Shown here piece by piece: positions 1 through 9,300 of a DNA stretch of 64,000 nt. The DNA is taken from NCBI RefSeq assembly GCF_014851685.1, contig NZ_JACVAC010000001.1, positions 744,001 through 808,000 of the forward strand. The letters are read 5' to 3'. The notes under the pieces were generated by a model that was given only the letters and a program-made list of their open reading frames with translations, searched no databases and had not been told where the DNA came from. The stretch's first letter is position 1, and each line of letters opens with the position of its first letter. The position numbers and the translations under genes were made by a program. The DNA is from Pseudomonas sp. PDM05 (GTDB lineage Bacteria; Pseudomonadota; Gammaproteobacteria; Pseudomonadales; Pseudomonadaceae).

Positions 1-2
1 CC

Positions 3-395
3 CTGGAAAACACCCCCATCCACTGGAGCCTGGAGTGCCAGCAACGGCTCACCGGCATCCCCGAAGAAATGGCCGTGGCCGCGTTTCGCATCACCCAGGA
101 AGCGGTGACCAACATGTTGCGCCACGCCCAGGCGCGCAACCTGCGGGTGCGCCTGCAACGCTTGCCGGAAGGCCTGTCGCTGAGCATCTGCGATGATGGC
201 CAGGGTTTTTCGCCCGCCTCCAACCCCGGCCTGGAAGGGCAACGGGGCATGGCCGGGATGGCCGAGCGCATCGATCAACTGGGGGGCACCTTGGCGGTGC
301 TCAGCCAGCCAGGCTGCGGCACGCGGATCGACGCCCTTTTCCCCTGGGCACCCCGCGCCCTCGAACGGGCCAGCGCGCCTAAGGTGCTAGAGTGA
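3..395 (+). CDS. Sensor histidine kinase, C-terminal part (NarL/DegS type), 5' end outside window
   Basis: Only the last 130 codons are present and the frame is open to the left edge. The sequence shows an H-box-less ATP-binding domain of the HATPase_c type: an N-box-like FRITQEAVTNMLRHAQA stretch, a G1 box (CDDGQGF) and a G2-like box (GQRGMAGMAERIDQLGG), the pattern of NarX/DegS/UhpB kinases. It would phosphorylate the response regulator encoded next, whose GTG start overlaps this stop codon (GTGA), so the two are translationally coupled. The sensed signal cannot be judged because the sensory part is missing. Confidence 0.9.
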   Translation: MENTPIHWSLECQQRLTGIPEEMAVAAFRITQEAVTNMLRHAQARNLRVRLQRLPEGLSLSICDDGQGFSPASNPGLEGQRGMAGMAERIDQLGGTLAVLSQPGCGTRIDALFPWAPRALERASAPKVLE

Positions 396-1051
396 CGTGC
401 AATTTACTGCTGGTGGATGATCACGCGCTGATCCGCGCTGGCGTGCGCGCGCTGATCATGGATATACCCGGCTATGCGGTGGTCGGCGAGGCTGGCGACG
501 GCGCGCAGTTGCTGGCGCAGTTCGACGCGCTGCAACCGGACATCGTGCTGCTCGACCTGTCGATGAAGCACATGGGCGGCCTGGACGCGTTGCAGCAGCT
601 CAAGCGCGCCCATCCCAAGTGCAAGGTGTTGATCCTGTCGATGCACACCGACCCGGAGCTGATCATGCGCGCCCTGGAGTCTGGCGCCCACGGCTACCTG
701 CTCAAGGACACCAGCGCCAGCGAGCTGGAACACGCCCTGCTGGCGCTGCGCAACAACGAACGCTACCTGAGCCCGGCAATTGCCCATACGGTGATCAACC
801 AGGCGCTGGTGCGCAGCCAGGCGCCCGCCGCGGCCATCGCCCACAGTCATAACCTCACGGCGCGTCAGTTGGAGATTTTGCGTTTGATCGTGCGCGGCAA
901 GTCCACCCGGGAGATCGCCCACGGCCTGGGATTGAGCATCAAGACCGTGGAGGCGCACCGTTCGCAGATCATGAAGCGCCTGCAGATTTTCGACGTGGCG
1001 GGCCTGGTGTTATTCGCGGTGCGCGAGCAAATCATCAGCCTCGACGACTAG
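392..1051 (+). CDS. Two-component response regulator, NarL/FixJ (LuxR-HTH) family
   Basis: 219 aa. Residues 1-120 form a receiver domain with the acidic pair D9/D10, phospho-acceptor D55 (IVLLDLSMK) and a conserved K near 105 (LLKDTSAS). Residues about 150-215 form a LuxR-type helix-turn-helix (LTARQLEILRLIVRGKSTREIA, then LGLSIKTVEAHRSQIMKRL). It starts with GTG and overlaps the kinase stop by 4 bases, so kinase and regulator are a pair. The 3' end overlaps the convergent lipid kinase gene by 42 bases. Target genes are unknown; no GacA- or NarL-specific feature lets me assign a symbol. Confidence 0.93.
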   Translation: MTCNLLLVDDHALIRAGVRALIMDIPGYAVVGEAGDGAQLLAQFDALQPDIVLLDLSMKHMGGLDALQQLKRAHPKCKVLILSMHTDPELIMRALESGAHGYLLKDTSASELEHALLALRNNERYLSPAIAHTVINQALVRSQAPAAAIAHSHNLTARQLEILRLIVRGKSTREIAHGLGLSIKTVEAHRSQIMKRLQIFDVAGLVLFAVREQIISLDD

Positions 1052-1927
1052 CGGCGAACCCACCGGCAGGTGCACGCGCAAGGCCTTGGGCAGTGCACTG
1101 AAACGCAAGTCGTCGCCCTTGAGCGGCTCGCCGTCGAGGTTGATATACAACCCGTCGGCCACCTTGATCTCGACCCACGGCAACCGCGCCCGTACGAAGA
1201 TATTGTCCAGACCGCCGTCGGTCATCAGGGTCAGCAACGTGCCGACCACTTCCTGGGGTGCCGGCAGGATGCTGATGTCGAGCAGCCCATCGTCGGCCAT
1301 TGCCCCCGGGCACAGTACATGCCCACCGCCCGCCTGGCGACCGTTGCCGATGCCCAGCGCGAGCAGGTCGCCCTTCCAGTGGAAGCCCGGCCCTTCCAGT
1401 TCGCCATAGGCCGCCTTCAGCTCGCTGAAGCGCGTCAGCCCGGTGAACAGATAGGCGGCGCCGCCCAGCACTTTTTTCAAGTCTTCGGAGGTGTTGGCGG
1501 TGACCTGGCTGCCGAAGCCGCCGGTGGCCATGTTCAGGAAGATCTGTTCGCCGGCCTGGCCGAGGTCGATGGCCTTGGGCGGCACGTCCAACAGGGCCAG
1601 GGCCTCGGCTGGCGCCAGCGGCACACCGGCGGCGCGGGCGAAGTCATTGGCGGTACCCAGGGGCATCAGCACCAGGCTCGCGTCGGTCTTGGCCTGGGCC
1701 ATGGCTTCGGCGACATCGCGCAAGGTGCCGTCACCGCCGCCGGCGATCAGGTGGGTGTAGCCCGCGTCCAGCGCCTCATGCACCAGGCGCCTGGCGTCGC
1801 CGCCCTCCCACGTGACGCGCACCGCCAACTCCCAGCCCTGCTCACGCCGAGCCAGCACCGCGGCGCGCACGTCCTCGTTGAGGGCTTGCTTGCCGTGAAG
1901 GATCAACAGTGCCTTGGGGCTGGTCAT
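1010..1927 (-). CDS. yegS: YegS-like lipid kinase (diacylglycerol kinase catalytic domain)
   Basis: 305 aa, the usual length of YegS/BmrU lipid kinases. The N-terminal domain has the nucleotide-binding signature GGGDGTLRDVAEAM (about residues 63-76) and the following PLGTANDFARAAGVP element that defines the DAGK family; the C-terminal beta-rich domain contains GNGRQAGGG and DGLLDISIL. Known members phosphorylate lipids such as phosphatidylglycerol or diacylglycerol with ATP in the cytoplasm or at the inner membrane. The gene is convergent with the response regulator and overlaps its last 42 bases. A role in membrane lipid turnover is inferred from the family. Confidence 0.92.
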   Translation of the reverse strand: MTSPKALLILHGKQALNEDVRAAVLARREQGWELAVRVTWEGGDARRLVHEALDAGYTHLIAGGGDGTLRDVAEAMAQAKTDASLVLMPLGTANDFARAAGVPLAPAEALALLDVPPKAIDLGQAGEQIFLNMATGGFGSQVTANTSEDLKKVLGGAAYLFTGLTRFSELKAAYGELEGPGFHWKGDLLALGIGNGRQAGGGHVLCPGAMADDGLLDISILPAPQEVVGTLLTLMTDGGLDNIFVRARLPWVEIKVADGLYINLDGEPLKGDDLRFSALPKALRVHLPVGSPLVVEADDLLAHRE

Positions 1928-2020
1928 AGCGGGCTTACTCCTGGATTCAAAGGTGCATGAAGGATGTGGACCTTTGGCAACCGGAAAAAAGCCATCGGCG
2001 AGGCAAATTAATCTGCCGCC

Positions 2021-2563
2021 CTAGAAATTATCCATCGCGTTGCACATCGGGACTTTGCCCACCGGGGTCGGTTCGATCCGCAGCCATTGCTTGCCGTCCA
2101 CCGGCAACTCGTCGAGCAGGATCGAACAATCTGCCGACATGGACGCCTGCACCATGTAGTCACGCCCTGGCTTGGGGACAAAGGTCATGGTCTTGGCGCA
2201 CTGGCGAGGGTATTGCAGCCGGCCCAGATAATGGAACGCGATGGGTTTGTTCGCCGGCACCACCAACTCCGACGTGACCGCACCGGCCCACGAGTAGATC
2301 GGCCCGGGCATGCCGAGGTTTTCGCCATTGTGATCGGGAAAACCGGCTTTCACCGACGCCATCACCCCGGCGCCCGGTACGTTCCAGTCCAGGCAATCAC
2401 GCCCAGGCACGGCGCGCACCAGGCCGTCGGTGACAATGCGCACCCGCGCAGTCTCGCCGCTTTGCGGCGGTACATAGCCGGTGGACAACGAACGGATGTT
2501 CGCCACCTGGCCGCAGCCGCTTAGCGCGAACAACACAACAGCAATAACGCTTGGATACTTCAT
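2021..2563 (-). CDS. Putative lipoprotein (third of three downstream of tpsA)
   Basis: 180 aa from the ATG at 2563, preceded by an AAGGA ribosome site 7 bases upstream; an in-frame upstream extension exists but would read through REP sequence and is rejected. The N-terminus MKYPSVIAVVLFALSGCGQ is a lipoprotein signal with lipobox LSGC, so the mature protein is acylated at Cys19 and periplasm-facing or outer-membrane bound. The mature part has several cysteines and a beta-rich look (VRIVTDGLVRAVPG, MTFVPKPGRDYMV). It lies 137 bases beyond the second lipoprotein with a REP pair between, so it may be a separate unit. Function unknown; association with the TPS locus is by position only. Confidence 0.8.
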   Translation of the reverse strand: MKYPSVIAVVLFALSGCGQVANIRSLSTGYVPPQSGETARVRIVTDGLVRAVPGRDCLDWNVPGAGVMASVKAGFPDHNGENLGMPGPIYSWAGAVTSELVVPANKPIAFHYLGRLQYPRQCAKTMTFVPKPGRDYMVQASMSADCSILLDELPVDGKQWLRIEPTPVGKVPMCNAMDNF

Positions 2564-2574
2564 CAGCACATCCT

Positions 2575-2704
2575 TGTAGTGAGCGGGCTTGCCCCGCGCT
2601 GGTTGCGAAGCCGCCCCAAAACCTGGCGACACGGTTTAACAGGATAAACGCGGTGTATGGATTGGGGCGGCTTTGCCACCCAGCGCGGCAATCCCGCTCA
2701 CTAC
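2575..2704. repeat. REP pair (inverted) between two lipoprotein genes
   Basis: Two copies of the GTAGTGAGCGGGCTTG-type REP face each other: one at 2575-2619 and its inverted partner at 2662-2704, with about 40 bases between. The transcript can form a long hairpin. The outer end of the second copy supplies the TAG and following TGA stop codons of the lipoprotein gene at 2701-3030, so the element has inserted at, or eroded into, the 3' end of that gene. Confidence 0.85.
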
Positions 2705-3030
2705 TGGGGCTGGCGGCAGTTCTGGTTGACCGACAGGTGCGGCGCCGGTTCGTAGCTCACGCGCTGCAAGCCGTCGGCGCCCTGGAACAGGAAGTACTTG
2801 GCGCGGCAATCCTTGAACATCGGCGAATAGCCCTCGGCGCGAAAGCCCTGGCCATCGACTTGCTTGGTCACGGTGTTGTTACGGCTGACCACGGCGAGCA
2901 CCTTCTGGTAGCTGTCACCCATGTTCACTCCTGGCTCGCCAGTGACGGCGGCCGACGAGGCGCAACCGCCCAGGGTGGTTGCCGCCAGCACCAATGCGGC
3001 GCCGTACAGTCCTTTGCGTAGATCGATCAT
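2701..3030 (-). CDS. Putative small lipoprotein (second of three downstream of tpsA)
   Basis: 109 aa. ATG at 3030 follows an AAAGGA site 8 bases upstream. The N-terminus has a charged MIDLRKG head, a hydrophobic core and lipobox LGGC (Cys23), so it should be an acylated lipoprotein. The mature part contains two further cysteines (KDCRAKY, QNCRQPQ) that could pair. It starts 24 bases after the stop of the first lipoprotein, which points to one operon with tpsA. Its stop codons (TAG, TGA) fall inside a REP element, so the original C-terminus may have been longer. Function unknown; it could be an immunity or accessory lipoprotein of the TPS system. Confidence 0.83.
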   Translation of the reverse strand: MIDLRKGLYGAALVLAATTLGGCASSAAVTGEPGVNMGDSYQKVLAVVSRNNTVTKQVDGQGFRAEGYSPMFKDCRAKYFLFQGADGLQRVSYEPAPHLSVNQNCRQPQ

Positions 3031-3054
3031 TCCTTGGTTCCTTTTAGTGATGGA

Positions 3055-3360
3055 TTAGCGGCGGCCTTCGCACACCGGCGATTCGCCGATGCGGCCTTCC
3101 TTGCACAGGTCCAGGTTGTCCTTGCGGGTAAAACCTGCATCCTTCATGCAGTAGAAGCGCGTCAGCACCACATCAATTGGCGACTTGTCTCCCACACCAT
3201 CAAGGTTGGTGTACCCGCAAGCACGCATTGCGTCGTCGACGCCCTGCTGGGAGACCCCCTTCTTTTTCCATTGGGTGTAGGACCCAGGCGGAGGCTGGAA
3301 GGGCGTACACGCGCCGAGTGCCAAAAGGCACAGACTCAACATAACGGTAATCTTGAACAT
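3055..3360 (-). CDS. Putative lipoprotein, candidate immunity protein for the TpsA C-terminal domain
   Basis: 101 aa from the ATG at 3360, which has GAGGAA 7 bases upstream; an ATG at 3375 that overlaps the tpsA stop (ATGA) is also in frame but lacks a ribosome site. The signal MFKITVMLSLCLLALGAC ends in lipobox LGAC. The mature domain carries a tryptophan/lysine-rich start (SYTQWKKKGVSQQGV) and a MRACGY...YCMKDAGF pattern with five cysteines in all, seen to my knowledge in small lipoproteins beside secreted toxins. It begins 11 bases after the tpsA stop, so it is almost certainly cotranscribed and perhaps coupled. Position, size and export to the periplasm fit an immunity protein against a periplasm- or membrane-acting effector; this is inference. 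Confidence 0.8.
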   Translation of the reverse strand: MFKITVMLSLCLLALGACTPFQPPPGSYTQWKKKGVSQQGVDDAMRACGYTNLDGVGDKSPIDVVLTRFYCMKDAGFTRKDNLDLCKEGRIGESPVCEGRR

Positions 3361-3371
3361 ATTCGGATTCC

Positions 3372-6300
3372 TCATGATTGCGGGACCTTGACGAACTCTG
3401 GCTTGCCCGTGGGGGAGTGGTTCCAGTATTTGCGGCACGCTTCTCCGCCATTGGCGTAGCAGTTATGCACGGTGTTCTCAGCACCAAATACCTTCAACCA
3501 CTCCCACAAGCGATTACTGCCATCGGGAATGTTGCCGCCAGTCCCCGGGTTGAACCCTACGCCCGGTGTGCGGGCAACGGGGTCGAAGTCATGGTTCTGA
3601 TACTGCAAGATCAACCCGTCGCGCTGTTCCGCCGAGGTGATTTTTGTACGGTCCTGCAATATCCCCAATAGCGTATCGGCCTTTTTCACCCCATACGCCG
3701 CCCCGAAGAAGTTCATCGATGTATCACCCAACAGCCCAACGTTCGCTTGATCACGTACCAACGACTCCATGGCATTGCCCGTGGTCATGGTGCCACGGCT
3801 ATGCCCGTCGATATGCAACCCGCTCTGACCGAACTGGACCATGTATTCCTTGGTCTGCACCGTCGCGTTGGACAGGCCCCAGAAATCGTTTTCCAGGTTC
3901 TTCTGATACGCCGCGATCATCAACTCCGACGTGAAGTTGTTGGCCTTCTCGAAATGGATCAGATACTGCGGCCCAGTGTCGGCCGAACTGTGTTGCTCGG
4001 CATATTTGGCGGCACCGTCGGCGTCGTTGAAAATGCCGTTGTTGGCGATATGTACCTTGCCGTCCGGGCCAGGCTTGAGGTGCTGCTTTTCTTCGTCGCT
4101 CAACTCGCGGTACTGAACCTTCTTGCCATCGAGCAGCAGCGCCTTGCCATTCTCATCCTTCAACACCTCATACACCCGCGCCTTCTCAAGGAAGATCTTG
4201 CGATACGCCTCATCCGCCAGCAACGACACCTGGTTGTAGAACTCACGCTTGATCTCCTGCTCAGCCTCGACCTTGCGCCCCATTTCCGCCACGTCCAGAC
4301 GCTCCACGGCAGCATGGGCAGCCTCGGTATTGCGGTTGAGGTTGGCAATCGTCTGGTCGACGCTCATGCCGGCGACCACGCGCTGGCGCTCGGCATTGGT
4401 GATGACCAGGGTGCCGGCGCTGATGGCGCTGCGGGTGTCGCTGGCGGCGGAGTCGGAGTCCGAGCCGTTGGCGAGGCTGTTGGCGAGCAGCGCCTTGGCC
4501 GTGCCGAGCTTGCCGTCGAGCATGTCCGAACTGAGCTCCACCCCTGACGTCTTGACGCTGGCTTCGGAGGTGTTGTGGATGTCGGCCACGGTCAGCGTAC
4601 CGGTGGTCAGGCTGTTCTTGCCGTCGGCGATGGCCTTGTCGGTGCTGGAAATCACGCCGCCCTTGAGGCCGGTGTTGCCGCGTACGTTGAGGTCGAAACC
4701 ACCGTCGCCGGCGCGAATGCCCGATTGCTCGATGACGCTGGCAAAGTTGGACTTCTGCTTGGTGTTGCTCGAACTGAAGCTGGCCGTCGCCGCGCCGGCG
4801 CAGACCGGCGGAATGCAGATGCTGATGCCGGCACTCATGCTCTTCTGCTCGGAGGCAAATGTGCTGGTGTCTTGCAGGCTCTCGATATTCAAGTCGCCGC
4901 CGACGTCGGCCTTGACCTTGTCAGCCGAGACCACCGCACCGCGCAGGGTGGTGTCCTTGCCGGAGATCAGGCTGGCCTGGTTGCCCGCTGTCACGTGGGT
5001 GTTGCTCCAGACCAGGTCGTTGCCATCGGCATTGCCGCGGCTCTGGGAGGCGGAAGCGTTGAAGCTCAGGCCGTTTTTCTCGCTGCCGAAAGAGATACCA
5101 ATCCCCAGGCTGCCGTTCACGCTTTTGTTGGTGCTGTGCTGCTCGATGGTGTTCTGCGCACCCGCCAGCAGGATATTGCCGTCGGCCTTGAGCAACGCAT
5201 CGTTGCCTGCAGTGATCTGGCTGCCCTGCACGGTCAGGTCGTTGTTGCGCTTGCCGCCCGTGGCCACAATCGACACATCGTGCCCCGCCGCCACCGTCGA
5301 GCCGGCCGCTGTGTTGGAAGTCTGCTCGCTTTTGTTCTCGCTCTTGTTCATGCCCAGGGCGATGCTCAAGTTGATCCCGCCCGCCGCTGCCGGGTCGGCC
5401 ATCACTTGGGTATGGGCTTCGCTGGCGGCCCAGGCGGTGTTCAGCGCGGCGAGGGCTTTCATGCGCTTGTCGTCGGTGCGCTCGGCGGCCTTGTTCATGC
5501 GCTGGCCGGTTTGCACCGCGTTCACGATGGGGTTGGTCAGGGTCAGGCTCACGCCGGTCTGCTTGAAGCGCTGCTCCTGTTGCTGCGCGGCGAGATTGCG
5601 CGCTTCGAGGATATTGACCTCGGATGCGTCAATCGACACATCGCCCTTGGGCGCACTCACATTGCTGCCAACCTGGCGGTATTCGCCGCCCGCGCTGATC
5701 AGCACATTGCCGTCGGTGGACCCGACGCTGCTGGCGGCGGCCGTGGTCTGCTGGCTGCTGTCCTTGTTGGTCTGCTGCTGCGAGCCGATGGTGACGGCAA
5801 TCGCGCCACCGCTGAACATGCCGCTGGTCTTCACGTCCTTGGTGTGTTTTTCGTCGAGGGTCTCAGTGGCCGCCAACACCTTGATGTCATTGCCCGCCAC
5901 CAGCGCCGTGCCCGAGGTCGAGACCACGTTGCTGCCGGTGAGGGTGATGTTGTTGCCCGCCTGCATCACCGTCTGCTCGCCGCTGAACGTCGAGCCTTGC
6001 GCGGTGGTCTGGGCCACCGTGTCGCGGGTGGTGGTGGTCTTGCTGGAGAACATGCCGTTGCTGCCCTTGACCTTGTGCGCCTCGTCCGCACTGTTGAAGC
6101 GCTCGCTGGCCTCGACGTTGATGTCGCGCAGCGCGCTCACCGACACCGCGCCGGCGTCACTGTTGACCAGCGCACCGCGTGCCTGCACGTCACGCCCGGC
6201 GCCCAGGCGAATGTCGCCGTTGGCTTGTACCGAACTGCCGACCTCATTGCGCCCGGCTTCCTTGCGCCAGTTGTCGCCGTCCCACTGGTTGGCCTGGGTA

Positions 6301-9300
6301 TAGGACTCTTTGACCGTGCTCAAGGTGATGTCGTTGCCCGCCACCAGCGCGGTCTTGCCGCCGACACCCGTGTTGCTGACCTGGGCCGCTTGCAGGTTGA
6401 TGTCACGGCCCGCCGTGGCAATCAGGTTCGCCGCCGGGGCCGACACGTACAGCCCGGCCACCCGCGACAACGCGGTGCGGATGCCCTGCTCGCTGGTGCT
6501 GTCGGTGGTGATCGAACGCACGTTGATGTCATTGCCGGCGCTCAACGCCAGGCGACTGTTGGCGCTGATCAGGCCACCGATGTTGTTCAGGTCCTGGCTG
6601 GCATTGAGCGACACGTCGTTGCCCTGGATGCGCCCGCCGAGGTTGTCGAGGTTCTGCACGCTGATGGTCACACCGTCGCGCCCGGCCAGGCTGCCCGAGT
6701 TGACCAGGTCACCGCGCACATCCAGGTTCAGGGTGCGCCCGGCCATCAACGCGCCCGAGCCATCCACATCGCCTTCGCGAACCCGCACATACACCTGCGG
6801 TACCAGCACCTGGCGCACTTCGCCGCTGGCCAGGGTGACGTCCTTGGACACCAGCCACACAATGTCGCTGGTCAACTGCGCCATTTGCTCGGCGGTCAGC
6901 GCCACGCCCGGGATCAGTTTCCACTGGTCGGCCAGAGTCACGGCGCTGTCGATCATGCCGCGGTATTGCGCTTCGTCGCTGGCATAGCCGTCGACAAACC
7001 GGCGCCCGGTGAGCTGCGCGACTTGTTCGCGGATCAGCTTCTGCTCGTAGAACCCGTCGCCCAGGCGTTGCTGGGTGCCCGCCGGGTCAAGGTTCAGGCG
7101 TTCGAGCATGTAGTCCGACGACAGCCACTTGCCGTAGTTGGCAAACCGCGGGTCGGTCTCCACCAGGTAACCGGCGGTGCTGTTCGGGTTGATCTGGTAC
7201 AGGCTGCTGTTGGGCAGGTCCGGGTTGAAACCGCCGGTACGGATCTGCTCCACCGCGCCGGTTGCGTTCTGTTGGGTCAGCGCCTGCACCTGGCTGATCG
7301 GGCTGACCGCATAGGTGCGCCCGGCACCGGCCAGGTCACCTGTACCCGCCGCGCTGTCGGTGACCTTGGCCAGCACCAGCGCGCCGACCTGGGTGCCCGT
7401 GCCGTTGATGGCCGCGTACTCGGTAAAGACGGTCGGCGTCAGCGAGATCTGCTCGATCAACGGCGCCGGGGTATAGGCCGTGACGTTCAGGCCCTGGCGG
7501 TCACGGCCTTTGCGCTGGATGCGGTAGTAGCTGGACAAAGTGCCGCTGTCGGACGTGACTTTCTGGCCGCTCAATTCGGTGTTGATTACCGAACCGACGC
7601 TGGCGTTCAACGCCTGGCCGGCGATGATGCGGCTCTTGTCGTTGTACACCTGGTCGGCGATCAGGTTGATATTGCCGCCGGCGAGCATTTGCGCCGGGTC
7701 TGACGCGACGATCTGCGTCTGGGTGACGGTGCGGGTGTAGTCATAGCGGTTCCAGCGCGTGCCGTAGCCTTCCGGGGTGACGAGGTGCAGCACCTCGTCG
7801 TTGTACAGCGAGATCTGCCCCGGCAGGTAGCGGTTGGTCGAGCCCGACAGCAGGTATTCCTGCAACGCCTGGGTGGACACCTGCACCTGCTGGGTGGCGA
7901 AGTGTTCGTTGGTGTTGTTGATCTGCCTGGCGTTGACAGTCATGCTGCCCAGCGCTTCGACGGTGGCACTGGCGTTGTTCAACACCTGCGCCTGGCCGCT
8001 GGCCTGGTCGTTGGCATCCAGTGCACCGCCGATGAACAGGTTGCCGGTACTGAAGATCAGCCCGTGTTCACGGTTGTTGAGGACCTGCGCGCCGATGTCC
8101 AGGCGGTTGCGTGCGGCAATGGTCGCGGCCGATGCGCCTTCGAGGGTGTTGTTGAGCGTGCCGGCGGCAATCGCCAGTTGATCACCGTAGATGCGCCCGG
8201 TGCCAAGGTTGTTCAGGGTTGCGGTACCCAGGCGAGTGGTCTCGGCGTCGATCAGGCCACGGTTGTCCAGTTGTGTGGCCGCGTTGGCCTGCACGCTACG
8301 TGCGCTGATCACGCCAGCGGCGCCGTTGTCGATCACGTTGGCGTCGAGGCGCAGCAGGTTGCCCGCCTGCAAGGTGCCCACGTTGGTCAGCCGCCCGGCG
8401 GTCGCCAGTGCCACATTGCCGTTGGCCTGGAACAGGCCGCTGTTGATGAAGTCCTGGGTCAGGCGGAACGTCAGGTCGCCCAGGCTCAACACCTTGCCAC
8501 TGCCGGTGTAGTTGGCACTGTCGATCAACAGCGATTGGCCGGCAATCAAGGTGCCTGCGCCATTGTTGATGACCTGGCGTTTTTGCGCGAGGTCGCGGTC
8601 GGCCACGGTCAGGTTGCTACCGGCCGAGAGAATCCCCTGTTCGTTGTCCAGGGTACCGCTGCCGGTGACGCTCAGGGTGGTGTCGGAAACAATCGAACCA
8701 CTGCGATTGCTGACAGTGCCTGCATCCATCGCGACAGACTGGCCCTTGATGCCCTGGTTGGCGCCCTGGGTGCTGCTGTTATCCACGCTGGCGCTGCTCA
8801 GCAACAGATGCCCGTCGGCCCGCAACAGACCGGCCTGGTTACTCAGTTGCTGGGCGTAGACCTGCAAGGTGCTGGCGCTGCCGATAAAGCCACGGTCGTT
8901 GAGCAACTGCCCGGCGCGCACGGTGACGTCGCGCTGGCCGAGGATGCCGCCGGTGCTGCCCGAATCGCGGTTGGTCAGCAACTGGCCGTGGGTGTCCACC
9001 TTGAGGCTCGACTTGGCCTGCACGATGCCGCCGTCGTTGTTCAGCGCGCCGCTGTCGAGGGTCAGGGTGTCGCTGGCGTTGAGGGTGCCGCCGCTGTTGT
9101 CCAGCTGTTGGCCGTGGGTGTCGACGCGCAGTTGCGCGGCGGTGACCACGCCACCGCTATTGGTCAACCCTTGGGCGTTGACGGTCAATGCCTTGGTCGC
9201 CTCGAGGCGGCCGCCGGTGTTGTCGAGCGCTGTGGTGGTGCTGTTGAGCAGCAAATCGCCGGCCACCGAACCAAGCGTACCGCCCTGGTTCAATACGCTA

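Noticed and set aside
4575..7703. Plus-strand open frame of over 1000 codons opposite tpsA (another at 7785-11129)
   Set aside because: They are antisense to tpsA. The repetitive GC-rich tpsA sequence leaves these frames open by chance; the translations are low-complexity, Ala/Gly/His/Gln-rich and have no start signals or recognisable domains.
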